From Bradyrhizobium sp. S69 (GTDB taxonomy: Bacteria; Pseudomonadota; Alphaproteobacteria; Rhizobiales; Xanthobacteraceae), in assembly GCF_009766005.1 (NCBI RefSeq), contig NZ_LMUK01000016.1:49355-113354 (forward strand): a stretch of 64,000 nucleotides of DNA, read 5' to 3'. The notes under the pieces are model-generated. The model saw only the letters and a program-made list of their open reading frames with translations, searched no databases and was not told the origin of the DNA. Position 1 is the stretch's first letter. The number at the start of each line of letters is the position of its first letter. Positions 25,926 to 33,897 of this stretch are shown one piece after another. The translations under genes and the position numbers were made by a program.

Positions 25926-26813
25926 TCAGGTTTTCGGCGCATCCTGCGCGTTGGCCTGGATGAAGCTGGCTTTTCGCTGCTTCTCGAGTTCATGCATGAA
26001 TGCATCTCCCGCGGCTCGATCCTTGAACTGCCAAAGATTGTTCTTCACGCCCTCGAAAATCAGCGCATAGACCGCGAGTTGCACGCCTTCCCGGACTCCC
26101 AGTGTGGCCGGCGAATTCTTGGTGAACCCAAGTTCTGCCTGCAGCAACTCGTCGACCGCGGCGAACATGACCGCGGAGCCCTGGATCTGGAGTGAATAGA
26201 TCGTCTTGGTGGTCGTCACGGAGGCCAGCACGCGGCCGCTTTGCACGCTGACGGCCCGCAGCGCGACCGTGATGATATCCTGCCGATATTGGATGTTGGG
26301 GCCAACTCCCAGGTAGTTTGCGCCGATACCGCCGGTAGATTCATCGCTGTCGTAACCGACGATGCCGCCCTCCAGCAAGATGCCGGCAAAGCGCAACGGT
26401 GGCAGGCTCGGCGCCTTGTCGCCCTCGGCGGCCGTGCGGGTATTCTGGATGATCTGGCGCTCCTGCAGCAGTGGTTGCAGGTCGTTGCGTTCGACCACGT
26501 CGAACCACGCGCCGCCGCCGGCTTTGGTCAGCACGTCGATCAGGACGGCGCCGGCGCCTTGAGTCAGCGCGCGTGAGAATTCCGCGAAGTTGTCGTTCGG
26601 CTTGTTCTGGCCGGTCAGGTCGGGAAAATTGTAGACCGAAACGTCGAGCTTGCGCCGCGGCGCGGGCAGGCTGTCCAGCACGATCCCAGTCTTGGTGTTG
26701 GGAACGAGCGTAGCCGCGTGCGCCATTGGATCGTCAGCAGATCCTGTGATGCAGCCGCCCAAGCTTAGCGCGAGCATCGCAATCCCCGCGATGCTCCGGA
26801 GGTATCTGTTCAT
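25926..26813 (-). CDS. csgG: CsgG/HfaB-type curli secretion channel lipoprotein
   Basis: A 295-residue lipoprotein: lipobox LSLGG-C at about Cys21, then the CsgG domain (DVSVYNFPDLTGQNKPNDN, RNDLQPLLQERQI, GILLEGGIVGYDSDESTGGIGANYLG). CsgG nonamers form the outer-membrane pore that exports curlin subunits; the alphaproteobacterial relative HfaB anchors the holdfast. Adjacent csgF, csgH and curlin genes support the curli role. It is the last gene of the minus-strand set, 20 bp after csgF. Confidence 0.92.
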   Translation of the reverse strand: MNRYLRSIAGIAMLALSLGGCITGSADDPMAHAATLVPNTKTGIVLDSLPAPRRKLDVSVYNFPDLTGQNKPNDNFAEFSRALTQGAGAVLIDVLTKAGGGAWFDVVERNDLQPLLQERQIIQNTRTAAEGDKAPSLPPLRFAGILLEGGIVGYDSDESTGGIGANYLGVGPNIQYRQDIITVALRAVSVQSGRVLASVTTTKTIYSLQIQGSAVMFAAVDELLQAELGFTKNSPATLGVREGVQLAVYALIFEGVKNNLWQFKDRAAGDAFMHELEKQRKASFIQANAQDAPKT

Positions 26814-26833
26814 TGTTTGAAATCCAGGCGAGC

Positions 26834-27118
26834 TTAGTTGCCGCCGCCACCGGTGCCCGTGTTGTTGGGGCTGACGACGATCGTCTGTCCGAGATTACTC
26901 AACGCATTGGTCAGACCCGACAGATCCGGCGACTGCGCGCCGGATTTCGTGCCTTGTCCCTGCGCCTGTGCGGTCGAGAGCAGAAAGCTTCCATTGAGCG
27001 GATTGCCGCCGAAGGTCGGATTGACCGGGTGATAGACCAGCTCGGAAGCGAAGGCAGGCGCCGATGCCGTGACGCCGATCGCGATGATCGCCGCAATTGT
27101 CCAAGATCGCTTGCTCAT
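26834..27118 (-). CDS. csgF: Curli assembly protein CsgF
   Basis: A 94-residue exported protein with a signal peptide (WTIAAIIAIGVTASAPAFA). The mature N terminus ELVYHPVNPTFGGNPLNGSFLL is the CsgF signature that inserts into the CsgG pore. The C-terminal helix with a Gly-rich tail is shorter than in E. coli. CsgF couples secretion to nucleation of curlin fibres at the cell surface. It lies between the curlin-like gene and csgG. Confidence 0.92.
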   Translation of the reverse strand: MSKRSWTIAAIIAIGVTASAPAFASELVYHPVNPTFGGNPLNGSFLLSTAQAQGQGTKSGAQSPDLSGLTNALSNLGQTIVVSPNNTGTGGGGN

Positions 27119-27148
27119 GACTGGTACCTCGATTCGAATGACGGTGGC

Positions 27149-27649
27149 TTATCGTTTGATGAGCAAGCTGCCATTGGGCAGTTTTGCGATCAGCATGTTG
27201 AGCGGCGCTGCACCCGGGGGCTGAAACACGCCGACGGAATATCCCTGCATATTGATCAGGCCGATGTTCGACTGATCCTTGCCGCCTTGAAACACGCCGA
27301 CATTATTGTTGGTGCCGCCGACCACACCGACATTGGAGAAATTGTTGCCGCCGGACTGCGACTGCAGAACCCGGTTGTAGCTGCCGATCTCCAGGGTCTG
27401 TGCAATGTTGCCGTTGCGCGCCGTCTGAGCGGTTTCCGGGGTCGGAACGAAGGCCGTTTGGCGCGGCGCGTTTTGCGAAACCGGTATCAGTTGGATCGAC
27501 GGAGAAGCTGTCGATGTGAAGCCGGAAGAATTCGGGTTCGCTTGCGTGATGTAGGCGCTCTGCGCCGATGCGGGCGCAGACGCCGCCAACATCGATGCGC
27601 CGATCAAACCAGCTTGCAGCGACATCAAGGATTTCAAGGTGAGGTGCAT
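27149..27649 (-). CDS. Curlin-like protein, possible nucleator
   Basis: A 166-residue secreted protein with a signal peptide ending ASAPASAQ. After an unstructured region it has curlin-type Asn/Gln-spaced strands (IAQTLEIGSYNRVLQSQSGGNNFSNVGVVGGTNNNVGVFQGG). Few units and a non-repetitive, basic C terminus (KLPNGSLLIKR) resemble a CsgB-like minor subunit that could nucleate or anchor the large curlin at 29130. Its start overlaps the end of csgH by 16 bp, indicating coupling. Confidence 0.75.
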   Translation of the reverse strand: MHLTLKSLMSLQAGLIGASMLAASAPASAQSAYITQANPNSSGFTSTASPSIQLIPVSQNAPRQTAFVPTPETAQTARNGNIAQTLEIGSYNRVLQSQSGGNNFSNVGVVGGTNNNVGVFQGGKDQSNIGLINMQGYSVGVFQPPGAAPLNMLIAKLPNGSLLIKR

Positions 27650-27933
27650 GTGAATCTCCCGCGGTCGGATTGCAGTGATAGCTCGGCGCGATAGTGCCCG
27701 ATGGCCGAGCGATCCAGAATGAGGGTCGTCAAAACCTTTTCAGGCTCGTTCTGCAAAGCGAAGCTGCCGCTCTGCGTGTTGTTGGTGCTGCCGGTGGAAC
27801 TCTGCTTGGCGATGACGAAGCTGTATTGTCCCGAAACCGGCGCGTCGGATCGCACGACGGCCTCAAGCCGGAGGAAATCCTTTTCCGGTTGAGCGCGAAT
27901 CACACATTCTACTGCGACGGGAGTTATCGGCAT
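27634..27933 (-). CDS. csgH: Curli-associated chaperone-like protein CsgH
   Basis: A 99-residue all-beta protein (VECVIRAQPEKDFLRLEAVVRSDAPVSGQYSFVIAKQ), matching the CsgC/CsgH family, whose members suppress premature amyloid formation of curlin in the periplasm. A signal peptide is not visible at this start; either export uses another start or the protein differs in this respect. First gene of the csgH-curlin-csgF-csgG block. Confidence 0.8.
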   Translation of the reverse strand: MPITPVAVECVIRAQPEKDFLRLEAVVRSDAPVSGQYSFVIAKQSSTGSTNNTQSGSFALQNEPEKVLTTLILDRSAIGHYRAELSLQSDRGRFTCTSP

Positions 27934-28181
27934 TTTATTCGGTTCTAGGTCGTCATTGGATCGGACGATTGCCAGGCAATCGTTGAATCAGGTCTTGCGT
28001 AGGAGTTCCGGGTTCGTCTCTTCGGTACGGGTGTGCCTCTGTTTTTTGTGACAGCGATGGCATCTTCAGTTGCTGCGATCAGACATCTAGAGAGCATTCG
28101 TAACAGTTGTGTAACAGTGCCGATCACAATGAAATTGCATAACAACTACCGTCAGCGAGTGTGGTGTTTTTCCTGAAAACG

Positions 28182-28682
28182 ATGATCGTTCAGCCCATGC
28201 CGACCATTACAGATCTCGTGAACAATGGCGCGATAGTAAAAATCGACGTCGAGCTTGCACCGCATGACCAACCGCTTCGGTTGCTCTACGGCACGCCGCA
28301 GTTCATTGCGTGGTTGCAGGAGATTCTCGACGGCGCCGGGCCGGCGCGGCTGCTTGGCCAACCCTCGCCCGCGGAGCAAATCGACGATCTCTTTCATTCG
28401 TTCTTGAGCGGAGAGCATCTGGTCTTTACAAGGCAATTTCGCGCGGTGCGGGCGGAAGAGAACGCCGTCTGGGAACTGAAGACGCCGGACGTCCGGATCT
28501 TCGGGTGGTTCATGGCGAAGGATTGCTTTGTAGCCGTGTTTGGCAATTGGACTGACATCATCAAGGACCATGATCTCTACCGAGGGTATCGGATTGCAAT
28601 CCGGCGGTTGCGGCGCGAGTTGGATATCGATGCGACGTTGTGTGTGAGGGGAGTTGCGCCTGATGACGTTCTTTCGGTTTGA
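28182..28682 (+). CDS. Putative toxin of an XRE-associated gene pair
   Basis: A 166-residue soluble protein. The C-terminal half (DVRIFGWFMAKDCFVAVFGNWTDIIKDHDLYRGYRIAIRRLRREL) resembles the compact strand-helix arrangement of proteins encoded next to XRE regulators, reminiscent of RelE/HigB-like folds, though I cannot assign a family. It overlaps the downstream XRE gene by 20 bp. Start is uncertain among GTG 28161, ATG 28182 and ATG 28197. The pair runs against the curli genes on both sides. Confidence 0.6.
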   Translation: MIVQPMPTITDLVNNGAIVKIDVELAPHDQPLRLLYGTPQFIAWLQEILDGAGPARLLGQPSPAEQIDDLFHSFLSGEHLVFTRQFRAVRAEENAVWELKTPDVRIFGWFMAKDCFVAVFGNWTDIIKDHDLYRGYRIAIRRLRRELDIDATLCVRGVAPDDVLSV

Positions 28683-29016
28683 TATCGGCGCGCGATCCCG
28701 AACCGCGGGCAGGCTGATGGGGCGGGTACGCCGGGAACTGCTGCGGGCCGTAACGGAAGAAAAGCAGGCCGGGCTGACCCAGCAGGAACTAGCGCGGCGG
28801 CTTCAGAGCGGGCGTTCGAACGTCAATCGACAATTGTCGGGTGAGGCCGAGATAACCCTGCGATCGCTTGCCGACCTGGCGTGGGCGCTGGATCGTGAGA
28901 TCACTTTTGAGTTGCGCCGTCCGGACCAAGCGGCGGGACAGAATATCGCGCCGCAGACGTCGACCATCGGTCACAAGCCGATCCGGATCATCGCGCCGAA
29001 AAGCCCGGAAGAGTAG
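28663..29016 (+). CDS. XRE-family helix-turn-helix protein, putative antitoxin
   Basis: A 117-residue protein. A helical N terminus (residues 1-40) precedes an HTH_3 domain with LTQQELARRLQSGRSNVNRQLSGEAEITLRSLADLAWALD (about 39-78), then a basic unstructured tail. The ATG is behind GAGGGGAG and overlaps the preceding gene, the usual arrangement of a toxin-antitoxin or autoregulated pair. It may regulate its own operon, or the flanking curli genes if recruited. Confidence 0.75.
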   Translation: MTFFRFDIGARSRTAGRLMGRVRRELLRAVTEEKQAGLTQQELARRLQSGRSNVNRQLSGEAEITLRSLADLAWALDREITFELRRPDQAAGQNIAPQTSTIGHKPIRIIAPKSPEE

Positions 29017-29034
29017 GTCCGGGTCGATCCAGCG

Positions 29035-29083
29035 AATCCGACTTACGAAAAAATCCGACTTACGAGAATCCGGCTTGCGAAAA
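29035..29083. repeat. Three imperfect tandem repeats (15-17 bp)
   Basis: Units aatccgacttacgaaaa, aatccgacttacgag and aatccggcttgcgaaaa follow the XRE gene and precede the curlin terminator. Confidence 0.85.
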
Positions 29084-29090
29084 TGCTGCG

Positions 29091-29123
29091 AAAAAGCAGG
29101 CGGCGGGCAGGGCCCGCCGCCTG
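29091..29123 (-). terminator. Rho-independent terminator of the large curlin gene
   Basis: Perfect 12-bp stem (cggcgggc core, 29097-29108 with 29112-29123), 3-nt loop, followed on the minus strand by CTTTTT. It lies 7 bp past the curlin stop. Confidence 0.85.
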
Positions 29124-29129
29124 AATTGA

Positions 29130-30518
29130 TTACTTCTGCGAAACCACGGCGACGTTGTGCGAGCCGTACTGCGCGGTAACCGAGGTGTTCGAGACGTTCG
29201 CGCCGGTCGCCTGGCCGACCGTGGCGATATTGCCGGTTCCAACTTGCAGGGCGACCTGCGTGTTGTTGCCAGCGCTCGCCTGCTGCCCGGTGGTCTGTGC
29301 GGAGTTGACGACGTTGGACCCGCCGATCTGGGTGACGAACGAGTTGTTGTTGCCAAGCGCCAACGGCACCGCCATCGCCTGATTGACAGTCGCCTTGTTC
29401 GCGGTGCCGGTCTGCGAGGTCGCAGCGTTGTTGTTGCCGCCGCCGGTACCGAAGGTCTGCGTGGCCTGGTTGACGGTGGCGGTGTTCAGGGAGCCGACCT
29501 GGACGGTCGCCTGGGTGTTGCCGCCGTTCGCCTGGTTCACATTGGCACCGTTCTGCGAGCCGGTCTGGCTGACATACGAGCCGTTGGTATCGTTGGCGGC
29601 CTGCGCTGCCGTCGTCGCACCGAAATTGCCCGCGGTGTTGCCGCCTTGCTTGACCGAGACCACGTTGCTGTCGCCGATCTGAAGCGTCGCGGAGGCGTTG
29701 AAGGTGCCATCGGCGGTGTTGGCCGATCCGTTCTGCTTGATCGTGGCCATATTGCCGGTGCCGTATTGCAGCGAAGCCGAGGTGTTGCCATAGCCATCTT
29801 GAGGGCCGAATCCGCCGCTGACGTCGGCGGTCTTTTGCGTCGTGGTGACGATGTTGTTGTCGCCGTACTGCCCCGTGAACGAGGTGTTGGCGCCGCCGAC
29901 CACCGGGCCGACCGCCGGAGTGATGGCCTTGTCGGATTGCGTGGCCGTCGCGAGGTTATCGTCGCCGGCCTGGACCGCGCTCTGGTTGTTCTGGCCGCCG
30001 GTCTGCTTGGCGTTGACGGTGTTGCCGGTGCCGTACTGGGCGCTGAGCGAGTCGTTGGCGTAGCTGACGCTGGTCGCAAGCGGATTCGGCGCCGAGTTGG
30101 TCTGGGTGGTCATGGCGGTGTTGAAGTCGCCGACCTGAACGCTACCCGAGTTGTTCTGGCCCGTGGGAAGCTTGCTGACCTGCGACGTAACCACTGCGTT
30201 GGCCCGGCCAGTCTGGGACGTGGCCTGGTTGTTGCTGCCGTTCTTCTGGGAGATTGCCGCGGTGTTGTCGTTGCCGATCTGGACGTTGGCCGAGTTGTTC
30301 GGCGTGGCACCGGCGGCGGCGCCGTTCTGCGCGCTCAACACCGAGTTGAACTGACCGGTCTGCACTGTCGCCTGGTTGTTGTTGCCGTTCTTCTGGCCGA
30401 CCGTTGCGGTGTTGCTGGTGCCGATCTGCTCGATGAAGGACTCGTTGAGGTTCGAGCCGGCGGCATAGGCAGCCGGCGCGCTCGCGAGCACGAGCGCCAA
30501 AGCGGTCATCATTTTCAT
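29130..30518 (-). CDS. Large curlin (CsgA-like) repeat amyloid
   Basis: A 462-residue exported protein: signal peptide (MTALALVLASAPAAYA), then about 16 strand-loop-strand units of the curlin type N-x5-Q-x-G-x2-N-x6-Q, for example NNQATVQTGQFNSVLSAQ and NTQATVQVGSLNTATVNQ. Variable inserts of 3-16 residues (such as TNSAPNPLATSVSYA) separate some units. E. coli CsgA has five units in 151 residues, so this is an unusually long subunit. It should be exported through the CsgG pore encoded at 25926. The nucleotide sequence is itself repetitive, and the gene has its own terminator. Confidence 0.9.
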   Translation of the reverse strand: MKMMTALALVLASAPAAYAAGSNLNESFIEQIGTSNTATVGQKNGNNNQATVQTGQFNSVLSAQNGAAAGATPNNSANVQIGNDNTAAISQKNGSNNQATSQTGRANAVVTSQVSKLPTGQNNSGSVQVGDFNTAMTTQTNSAPNPLATSVSYANDSLSAQYGTGNTVNAKQTGGQNNQSAVQAGDDNLATATQSDKAITPAVGPVVGGANTSFTGQYGDNNIVTTTQKTADVSGGFGPQDGYGNTSASLQYGTGNMATIKQNGSANTADGTFNASATLQIGDSNVVSVKQGGNTAGNFGATTAAQAANDTNGSYVSQTGSQNGANVNQANGGNTQATVQVGSLNTATVNQATQTFGTGGGNNNAATSQTGTANKATVNQAMAVPLALGNNNSFVTQIGGSNVVNSAQTTGQQASAGNNTQVALQVGTGNIATVGQATGANVSNTSVTAQYGSHNVAVVSQK

Positions 30519-30712
30519 GGAAAGGTCTTTCTTTGTTTTCCAAAGCGGGGCCGGCGGGTATCGCCGCCCTCGGCGCGCGTTAAAACACTGTTAACCTAAC
30601 GGGCGGATGACAGTTTTGATTTAGCGTTTGTTAACGTTTACGCGCGCGCGGGGTACGGAGTCGCGCGCACGTATATGCGCGCGCGATCGTCAACGGCAGA
30701 TCGGTCTGTCGA

Positions 30713-31153
30713 TCAGGAAGCTTGTTCGATACGCAGCGAGCCGAGCCGCAATTCCTGATCGGCATCGATCAGGGCCCGAACGCGCATCAGCCCCGGGCTG
30801 CGCAGCTTCAACGGTGCGAAGATCAAACTGGTGGCCGCGACGATAATCAGCGGCGCATCGGTATCGGTCTTCAGATTGGCTACCAGTTCGGTCTGGTCGT
30901 GACGTTCCGGGGTTTCAACCGGCTCCTCGGAAAACGGCTTGTCGTCACCGGGGAGATAGCATCGCACGTCGATCGAACTGAAGGGACGCGAGGCCGGCGA
31001 GAGAATATGGATGTGCACGCATAATTTCGGCAGCACCAGCGGGAAGGTTTCCGAAATAAAAATCACGCCGTTGTAGCAACCGACGAAGCTGAGTTTGCCG
31101 CCCGCCTCGTTGCGAATATCGTCACAAAAGATCGAGTATCCGTAGCGATCCAT
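30713..31153 (-). CDS. DUF6941-like conserved hypothetical protein
   Basis: A 146-residue protein starting MDRYGYSIFCDDIRNEAGGKLSFVGCYNGVIFI, a beta-rich pattern that I associate with the DUF6941 group (opening motif CDDIR..GGK.SF.G). It contains a conserved-looking PLKLRSPGLMRVRALID segment near the C terminus. Function unknown. It lies alone upstream of the curlin gene on the same strand. Confidence 0.65.
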   Translation of the reverse strand: MDRYGYSIFCDDIRNEAGGKLSFVGCYNGVIFISETFPLVLPKLCVHIHILSPASRPFSSIDVRCYLPGDDKPFSEEPVETPERHDQTELVANLKTDTDAPLIIVAATSLIFAPLKLRSPGLMRVRALIDADQELRLGSLRIEQAS

Positions 31154-31379
31154 GCGTTGAAGCCACTAGGTTCCATATTATTCGGTTGGCAGAACCGTTC
31201 TGCATCCCAGTCCGCCGTCTTGTCGCAGGAGTGTGACAGCAAGATTACGATGGGGTGCGTTTGCCGGCACCAGAATGATCTTGCATGGAACGGAGGCGAC
31301 CTTATCCACAATTGCCGCGTCAGCGGGTGGGTGATGCCACCGCTGGAATGCCGCGCTGGCGCTTACAGCGCTGGCGCCT

Positions 31380-31898
31380 TCAACCGTTTCGCTCGGGGTC
31401 CGTCAACGTGTTGATGGGCCACATTGTTGTTCCGGTCGCGCTGTCCTGGTCGGAAAGCGGCGTTGCATGCGCCGACGCCTGATCTTGCTTTTCGGTGCTG
31501 CCCAGCGGGGCGCGCGACCTCGGGTTCGGGCTTCGCGCCGACAAAGGATACGCCAATTTTCGCCAACTCTCGCCGGAACGATAACGGCGCCAATGCAGCA
31601 CGGCACCGGCGATCAGTGCAGGCGCCAATGCCCCGGCGATGATGAAAGAAGGCAACGGCTTCGGCGATATCCATCCGATCGCAATCGCGGCTGCCAGCCA
31701 AAACGTCGCCAATATCATCGCAAAATCGATCATCGGAAATTGCAAATAATAACAGAGGCCGACAACGACCGCGGCCGGCGCCGTGGCGGCGGCGATCATG
31801 TAAACCGTCAATTCCTTGGGCGTCAAAACGTCGATGACCATCGATCCCAACAGCCACAGGACTCCAAACATGGTCGCGACATCGATGGGACGACGCAT
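31380..31898 (-). CDS. Hypothetical membrane protein
   Basis: A 172-residue protein with four hydrophobic helices in the first 105 residues (MFGVLWLLGSMVIDVL; YMIAAATAPAAVVVGLCYYL; MIDFAMILATFWLAAAIAIGWI; SFIIAGALAPALIAGAVLHW) and a hydrophilic, probably disordered tail. No family recognised. An AGG-containing ribosome site precedes the ATG. Confidence 0.65.
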   Translation of the reverse strand: MRRPIDVATMFGVLWLLGSMVIDVLTPKELTVYMIAAATAPAAVVVGLCYYLQFPMIDFAMILATFWLAAAIAIGWISPKPLPSFIIAGALAPALIAGAVLHWRRYRSGESWRKLAYPLSARSPNPRSRAPLGSTEKQDQASAHATPLSDQDSATGTTMWPINTLTDPERNG

Positions 31899-32043
31899 AG
31901 ATTAACCTCCCAAAAACCCGGGAATTGCAGGTATGATCTCAGGACCACGCCGGCTCCTGAGTCAATTGGGAGTTGCGGAAAGAAGCGGGTTGACTCGAAA
32001 AAGCGCGGTACGGCTAATCGCACATCGCCAGAGGTCAGTTGTC

Positions 32044-32574
32044 ATGTCAAACCCACACGATTTTCACACGCCGCAATCGTCCTACACCAAGGAAGATCTG
32101 CTCAAATCAGGCGAAGGCGGCTATTTCGGCCCGGGCAATGCGCAGCTGCCGGCGCCGCCGATGCTGATGATGGACCGCATCACCGAGATCAGCATGGACG
32201 GCGGCGAATTCGGAAAGGGCCATATCATCGGCGAGTTGGACATTACGCCGAGCCTCTGGTTCTTTGATTGTCACTTTCCCGGCGACCCGGTGATGCCGGG
32301 ATGTCTCGGCCTGGACGCGATGTGGCAGATCATCGGCTACTGGCTTGGCTGGTCCGGTTCGCCGGGCAAGGGCCGCGCCATCGGCGTGGGTGAGGTGAAG
32401 TTCAAGGGGCATATCACGCCGGACATCAGACGCGTGCGTTACGAAGTTGATATGCGCCAGGTAAGGCGCGGCAGACTGGCGCTTGGAATTGCCAACGGCC
32501 GGGTATTTGCGGATGACGCATGCGTCTATCTTGCGAAAGATATGAGGGTCGGCCTGATCAGGCCCGCAATCTGA
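32044..32574 (+). CDS. fabA: 3-hydroxydecanoyl-ACP dehydratase/isomerase FabA
   Basis: A 176-residue hotdog enzyme that dehydrates 3-hydroxyacyl-ACP and isomerises trans-2- to cis-3-decenoyl-ACP in unsaturated fatty acid synthesis. Active-site His77 lies in [20 protein letters not shown], with Asp91 at the same 14-residue spacing as His70/Asp84 of E. coli FabA. The ATG at 32044 has an AGAGG site; the frame is open to 31933. The usual fabB and fabI partners are absent, so it may be a second fabA copy or a stand-alone gene. Confidence 0.93.
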   Translation: MSNPHDFHTPQSSYTKEDLLKSGEGGYFGPGNAQLPAPPMLMMDRITEISMDGGEFGKGHIIGELDITPSLWFFDCHFPGDPVMPGCLGLDAMWQIIGYWLGWSGSPGKGRAIGVGEVKFKGHITPDIRRVRYEVDMRQVRRGRLALGIANGRVFADDACVYLAKDMRVGLIRPAI

Positions 32575-32749
32575 GGATGATGGCGGCGGCATTTTTGGCA
32601 TCGGTCGCTGCGGCACCATTGATATCGCCGTGAACTGCTGACATATTCGATCTTAAGTTGTGTCGTTCCGCGCAAGGTTAAAGAGCGGAGCGTGAGCGCC
32701 AACCTTCAACCATTTCCTTCCCTAGATGTCAGCGCCGGAGCAAATGACA

Positions 32750-33460
32750 ATGGATACCGGCTCGCTGCGCTTCGTCGACAAGGTCGGCCAGAATTTATTG
32801 TTTCGCGGCGGCAAGCCGATCACCAACGGTGCGTTCGACCCGGCGCTCAAGGCCGCGCTCGCAACGGCTTACGACGGGATGATGCCGGCGCAATATTATC
32901 TTGTCGTGATCTGCCTGCTGCACACCAACTCCGACGATAGCCCGGACATCGCTGCTGAGCTCGGATATTTCGAGAACAATCCGGGGGAGATCCACCTCTG
33001 GGACACCCTGGGCACGGAGCTCTGTTGTTTCGATCGTGCACCTGCCGAGCGCGATCGCCTGGTCAAAACGCTTGATCAATGGCTGGGCGATCCTTTGATC
33101 TGGCGCGTCGCCACGCTGCGACAATGGCTCGAGACGTCTCAGCTGCCGTTTGGGCCGCAACCCGATTTGCCGTGCGTGTTCTACGTTCATTGCAGTGGCG
33201 GTTGCGATCGCACCGGCGAACTGATCGGCGCTTACCGGTTGCGCTATATGGGCGCATCCTGGCTGGACATGTGGAGCGAACAACCCTGTAGACGGCCGAT
33301 GGGATGCAGCAACTATCGTGCGCTGCAATGGTACGCGTTCTGGCTCAATGAAACCTTCGGGCTCGCGATTTCGGGGATCGGCGAGGACGGCGGCTGTTTC
33401 GACGGAAATGTAGTAGACCGCCCCTGTTCGCCGATCTTGCGGCCTTTCGCTCACGGCTGA
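32750..33460 (+). CDS. Tyrosine/dual-specificity phosphatase-like protein
   Basis: A 236-residue protein with the PTP P-loop HCSGGCDR-TGE (Cys148, Arg154), the HCX5R signature of cysteine-dependent phosphatases, followed by a helix (LIGAYRLRYM). A possible general-acid Asp lies in HLWDTLG near 85. Overall similarity to known subfamilies is low, and the C-terminal part is rich in Trp and Cys. I prefer the ATG at 32750, 9 nt after a GGAG; 32726 and 32744 are alternatives. Substrate unknown. Confidence 0.7.
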   Translation: MDTGSLRFVDKVGQNLLFRGGKPITNGAFDPALKAALATAYDGMMPAQYYLVVICLLHTNSDDSPDIAAELGYFENNPGEIHLWDTLGTELCCFDRAPAERDRLVKTLDQWLGDPLIWRVATLRQWLETSQLPFGPQPDLPCVFYVHCSGGCDRTGELIGAYRLRYMGASWLDMWSEQPCRRPMGCSNYRALQWYAFWLNETFGLAISGIGEDGGCFDGNVVDRPCSPILRPFAHG

Positions 33461-33494
33461 AGCGTCACGTCGAAGCACCTCGGCGAGGATGACT

Positions 33495-33752
33495 TCAGGC
33501 AGCTCGCTTGGGCAATCGACGCCCGTCCGGCGATCCCAGTGCCTGGTCCTGGAGTTGCTGAGACTGGCTCGAACGATAGTTATAGGCGGCGCCGCTGTGT
33601 TCGGCCGAGGCCGCGCGGGCACAGTCGTCGCATTCCCTAGCATAGGCTTCAACGAGCGCGGCGTCCCGTGGAGACAACATGCCGGCTATCCGGCGGGCTT
33701 GTCCCGCACGGGCGTGCCACCTGAGAATCTCTGACAGGCCAATCTGGGTCAT
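33495..33752 (-). CDS. Small hypothetical protein
   Basis: An 85-residue, mostly helical protein (TQIGLSEILRWHARAGQARRIAGMLSPRDAALVEAYARECDDCARAA) with a CDDC motif and a polar C-terminal tail. The ATG at 33752 seems better than the one at 33797 because the helix begins there. Not recognised. Confidence 0.5.
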   Translation of the reverse strand: MTQIGLSEILRWHARAGQARRIAGMLSPRDAALVEAYARECDDCARAASAEHSGAAYNYRSSQSQQLQDQALGSPDGRRLPKRAA

Positions 33753-33897
33753 AACGAGAATCACCCACCGTTCGATATCGGAAGGCTGACGCCCCAATCG
33801 TCAAAGTTCAATGCTTGAAATTATGCCGGAATCGAGTCCGCGTAAGTGATTCTCGCAAACGGTTTTCGACGCTCGAGGGCTGGCGTCGTTCTAGCTG

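Noticed and set aside
29130..30518. Repetitive DNA that might suggest a CRISPR array
   Set aside because: The repetition is in-frame coding repeats with variable codons, not identical repeats with unique spacers. No cas genes are in the window.
29157..30599. 480-codon plus-strand frame opposite the large curlin
   Set aside because: It is the complement of curlin repeats; its Gly/Val/Arg/Asp repetition merely mirrors them.
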